This document shows, piece after piece, positions 61,717-64,000 of a stretch of DNA of 64,000 bases (within the stretch, counting starts at the first letter, position 1; each line of letters opens with the position of its first letter). A model generated the notes under the pieces. That model saw nothing but the letters and a program-made list of their open reading frames with translations, was not told the origin of the DNA and made no database searches. Source of the DNA: Chionis minor (Eukaryota; Chordata; Aves; Charadriiformes; Chionididae); the NCBI GenBank assembly GCA_013398295.1, contig VZSF01000901.1, positions 42,501 through 106,500 on the forward strand, read 5' to 3'. The translations under genes were made by a program, and so were the position numbers.

Positions 61717-63936
61717 CTAAGTATATTTTAGGTCTACTCTATAATCCAAAGTGTGGGTAGTGTCAGTACGGCCCATGCTGACACATCTGGATACGCTTTA
61801 AATCTGCAGGCTGGAGAATCAAGATCTGAGAAAGGTGGCTTCAGCACAACAGCCTTCATAGAGGAAGAGCAAGCCTGCTGGCAGCTCAGGGTGGCTGCAG
61901 TGAACACGAGTGACATCGCTAATGGGTGCACAGCTAGTTCTGCACAGGGACACCTGAGATGCAATCATCAAAATGTGTTACTGCAGTGGCACAGACATGC
62001 AGCTCTCTTTTGTGCTTTTGGAAAATCCTTTAAATCCTGTATTGTCTGTCAAAAACTTGCCATTTGCTTTCAATTAAGAAATACGTATTAGATATACTCA
62101 CTGGCCAGCAATTAGTGAGCAACTGAAGAAACAGCTGTTGGGCATCCTGGAAAGGGAGACCCTGACTTCTAACCTCAAGGGAGATGGAAGCCAAAAAACT
62201 CGTAGCAATTCGAGCATCCAGCCTCCTGCAATCAAGGCATTTTTATGCATCACCAAAAAATTACTACAAAGATGTGGTAAATGTCACTGAGACTCCGGAA
62301 GTGACTCCACTGTGACTCCAGAAGGCCTTAAAGAGGCAAAGGTGCACAAGCTGATGACTTTAGCTCCCCTGTGTGACAAGAACTTACCATGGCAGCATGA
62401 CTGGAAACCTGTCACTACAATGGTTAGCAAATATCTTGAAGTATTGATTGATGCGGCGCTTGCAACTGCAGTTTTTTCAGGGGTCCAGAACACAGGACAA
62501 ACATCTCTCTTAACACAAATAACATCCAAACCCCTGACCTGTCCTGTTATGGTAAGAGTCCCACTGATCTGAAGCTTAAAAATCCTTCCAGGATTAGAAC
62601 AGAGTTCACCATATCCTCACAGCACAGTTCTGCTCTCAAACAAGGGCTGCCAGGAGTTACACGTATATAGCGTATCTTCCAAAGCCGATGCCATTCCAGA
62701 GAGTATAATACTGTTTTTCCAACAACTTATCAGGTACAGTCTTGGAGAAGGGCCGGTAGAAGAAGGTGGCACCCATAGTGGAGTGGATACTCTGCTCTCA
62801 GCTGCCTGTTCATTTCCCTCGGTTGCAGTAAGACCAGCAACGAAGAACAGAGGGAGAGAAGTAACACCAAGGGTATCCTTGCAAACCCAGCCTGCCTCTG
62901 AAACGTGCCTGGTGCCTGAATCCAGGAGCTCACCACACTGTCATCATGAGCACAGTCACGCATGCAGGGATGCTCGGCTATTAAAGATTAAAGGGATCTT
63001 TTTGTCTCGCTTCAGCTTGTTCACAAACCAGGTTAGCTCAAGGCAAGCACAGCTCAACAGATCAGCTGCAGAATGACCCAGTGAATGTAAAAAGCAGCTC
63101 ATGGTGGTTTTGCCACTCCTTAAGCTTGAAAGTCACATCACAGAGGGGAAAACACTTCTCCTGCAGTCTATCCAGAAGTCAACTTGCATCCACAAAATGC
63201 TTCCAGTAAAAAATGTGCTGAATATTTCTAATTATTTTGACTAGCTTTCTATCTGATGGGCCTTGGTGAGCTTCTGTAGCTACAGAATGAATTTAACGTC
63301 ACATAAAAAGAAGCCAGTGGTAGCGTAACAAGCACAGCTTCCATCCACATGGGTAAAGAGGTTCAGCATTGGATCCTACACCTCTGCCTAGTTTCTTCAA
63401 GGCAAATGGAGCTCCAGCCATTTATACTACTCTGGGACTGGTCTCAATCAAAATTTAACAAGGTGGGGGGCAAATTAAAGAGTTATCTTTGTTAGCTTTA
63501 GGAAAGGGGGAGAAGGGGAGAAGCAGGGGGAGCAGCCCTTTCTTCTCCTGAGGCCTTGCAAGAAACTTGTCAGAAAGAGTGAAAAACAGAGACAAAGAGA
63601 AATAAAAGGGCAATGTCACAAGAAATAAGGAAGGAGAGCTATCAGAAAAACAGATGTCCGTCATGGCAAGAAAAAAAAAATTAAACTTTTACATTGGCAA
63701 GAGTTGGTTGTTTCTGGAAAGTGACAAATGTGACCAACTTGGTGCTCCCACAGTATGTTTAAAAGTAGCAATCCAAATAATGCTGAATATAGGCATACAA
63801 TACTTTAGATATACAGATAAATATATATAGCTTGACACACATATAAAAATCAAACAGTGTATGTATTACTGTTGATAGCTCTTTATTTTCAAATGCATTT
63901 TGTATTTTCTTACAGGGTGTCATCCAAACTCGCTGG
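61717..63936. other. Unique noncoding sequence, no gene recognised
   Basis: Somewhat GC-richer than the window average at 61780-62000 and 62720-63000, with frames up to 112 codons (61753-62091) that resemble nothing known. An (AT/GATA)-like stretch lies near 63813-63831. No further repeats called. Confidence 0.47.
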
Positions 63937-63962
63937 AATCAATGGAATAGCTTCCATTGATT
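63937..63962. repeat. Hairpin copy of the palindromic amniote repeat (relic)
   Basis: AATCAATGGAA (63937-63947) and TTCCATTGATT (63952-63962) are perfect 11-bp inverted arms around a 4-base TAGC loop. They are followed by TCAAGGCACTTTGG. The text resembles the old amniote motif with paired CAATGGAA / TTCCATTGACTTCAATGGGCTTTGG, the same kind of sequence as at 19637-19697. Family identity is from memory; the inverted symmetry is exact and visible. Confidence 0.45.
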
Positions 63963-64000
63963 TCAAGGCACTTTGGAAGAGACCCTGAGAAGCTACTGCA

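Noticed and set aside
1..64000. CRISPR arrays, operons, phage or viral genes, rRNA operon, real tRNA genes
   Set aside because: None is visible on either strand; the only RNA-gene-like sequence is the 5S-derived SINE head.

Overview
The window looks like bird nuclear DNA. The main evidence is four CR1 LINE copies. The three that keep a full-length 3' end terminate in or close to the avian CR1 signature: tandem TCATAGAA octamers on one strand, TTCTATGA on the other. There are no L1, Alu-type or long LTR elements. Reading by eye, CR1 covers about 3.4 kb, or roughly 5% of the 64 kb. The rest is AT-rich, CpG-poor, single-copy sequence with short homopolymers and microsatellites. I found no bacterial, organellar or viral gene and no CRISPR array.

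I recognise no host protein-coding exon. Outside CR1 the open frames are short and unrecognised, and most lie in small GC-richer patches where several frames are open together. The only long, convincing coding sequence is a 626-codon reverse-transcriptase frame on the minus strand (16843-18723). It belongs to a 5'-truncated but young CR1 copy at 16733-18775. The window is best read as intergenic sequence or a large intron.

Layout: 1-12 kb is unique sequence with one candidate conserved noncoding block (about 4150-4430) and a tRNA-derived SINE relic (7480-7600). At 12.2-18.8 kb there are two CR1 copies of different subfamilies, both on the minus strand, with an octamer/homeodomain-rich block between them (13540-13730). 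At 19-37 kb there is unique sequence with microsatellites, a 45-bp A-tract holding an N, a short CR1 tail (32621-32743) and an ancient palindromic repeat (19637-19697). At 37.2-37.7 kb a GC-rich block is bounded by splice-like sites. At 40-45 kb there is a cluster of very old elements: a MIR-like relic (40681-40775), a 5S-rRNA-headed SINE of the SINE3/Deu-SINE type (42751-43250) and a CNE-like block (44395-44590). From 45 to 60.9 kb the sequence is unique. At 60.9-61.7 kb a frameshifted CR1 lies on the plus strand. The window ends with a second copy-like hairpin of the palindromic repeat (63937-63962).

The most notable observation is the nearly full-length 5S-derived SINE. This superfamily is ancient in vertebrates, and copies that remain recognisable in amniotes are often retained as regulatory DNA. 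That role is an inference here. I did not find a convincing new multi-gene system.
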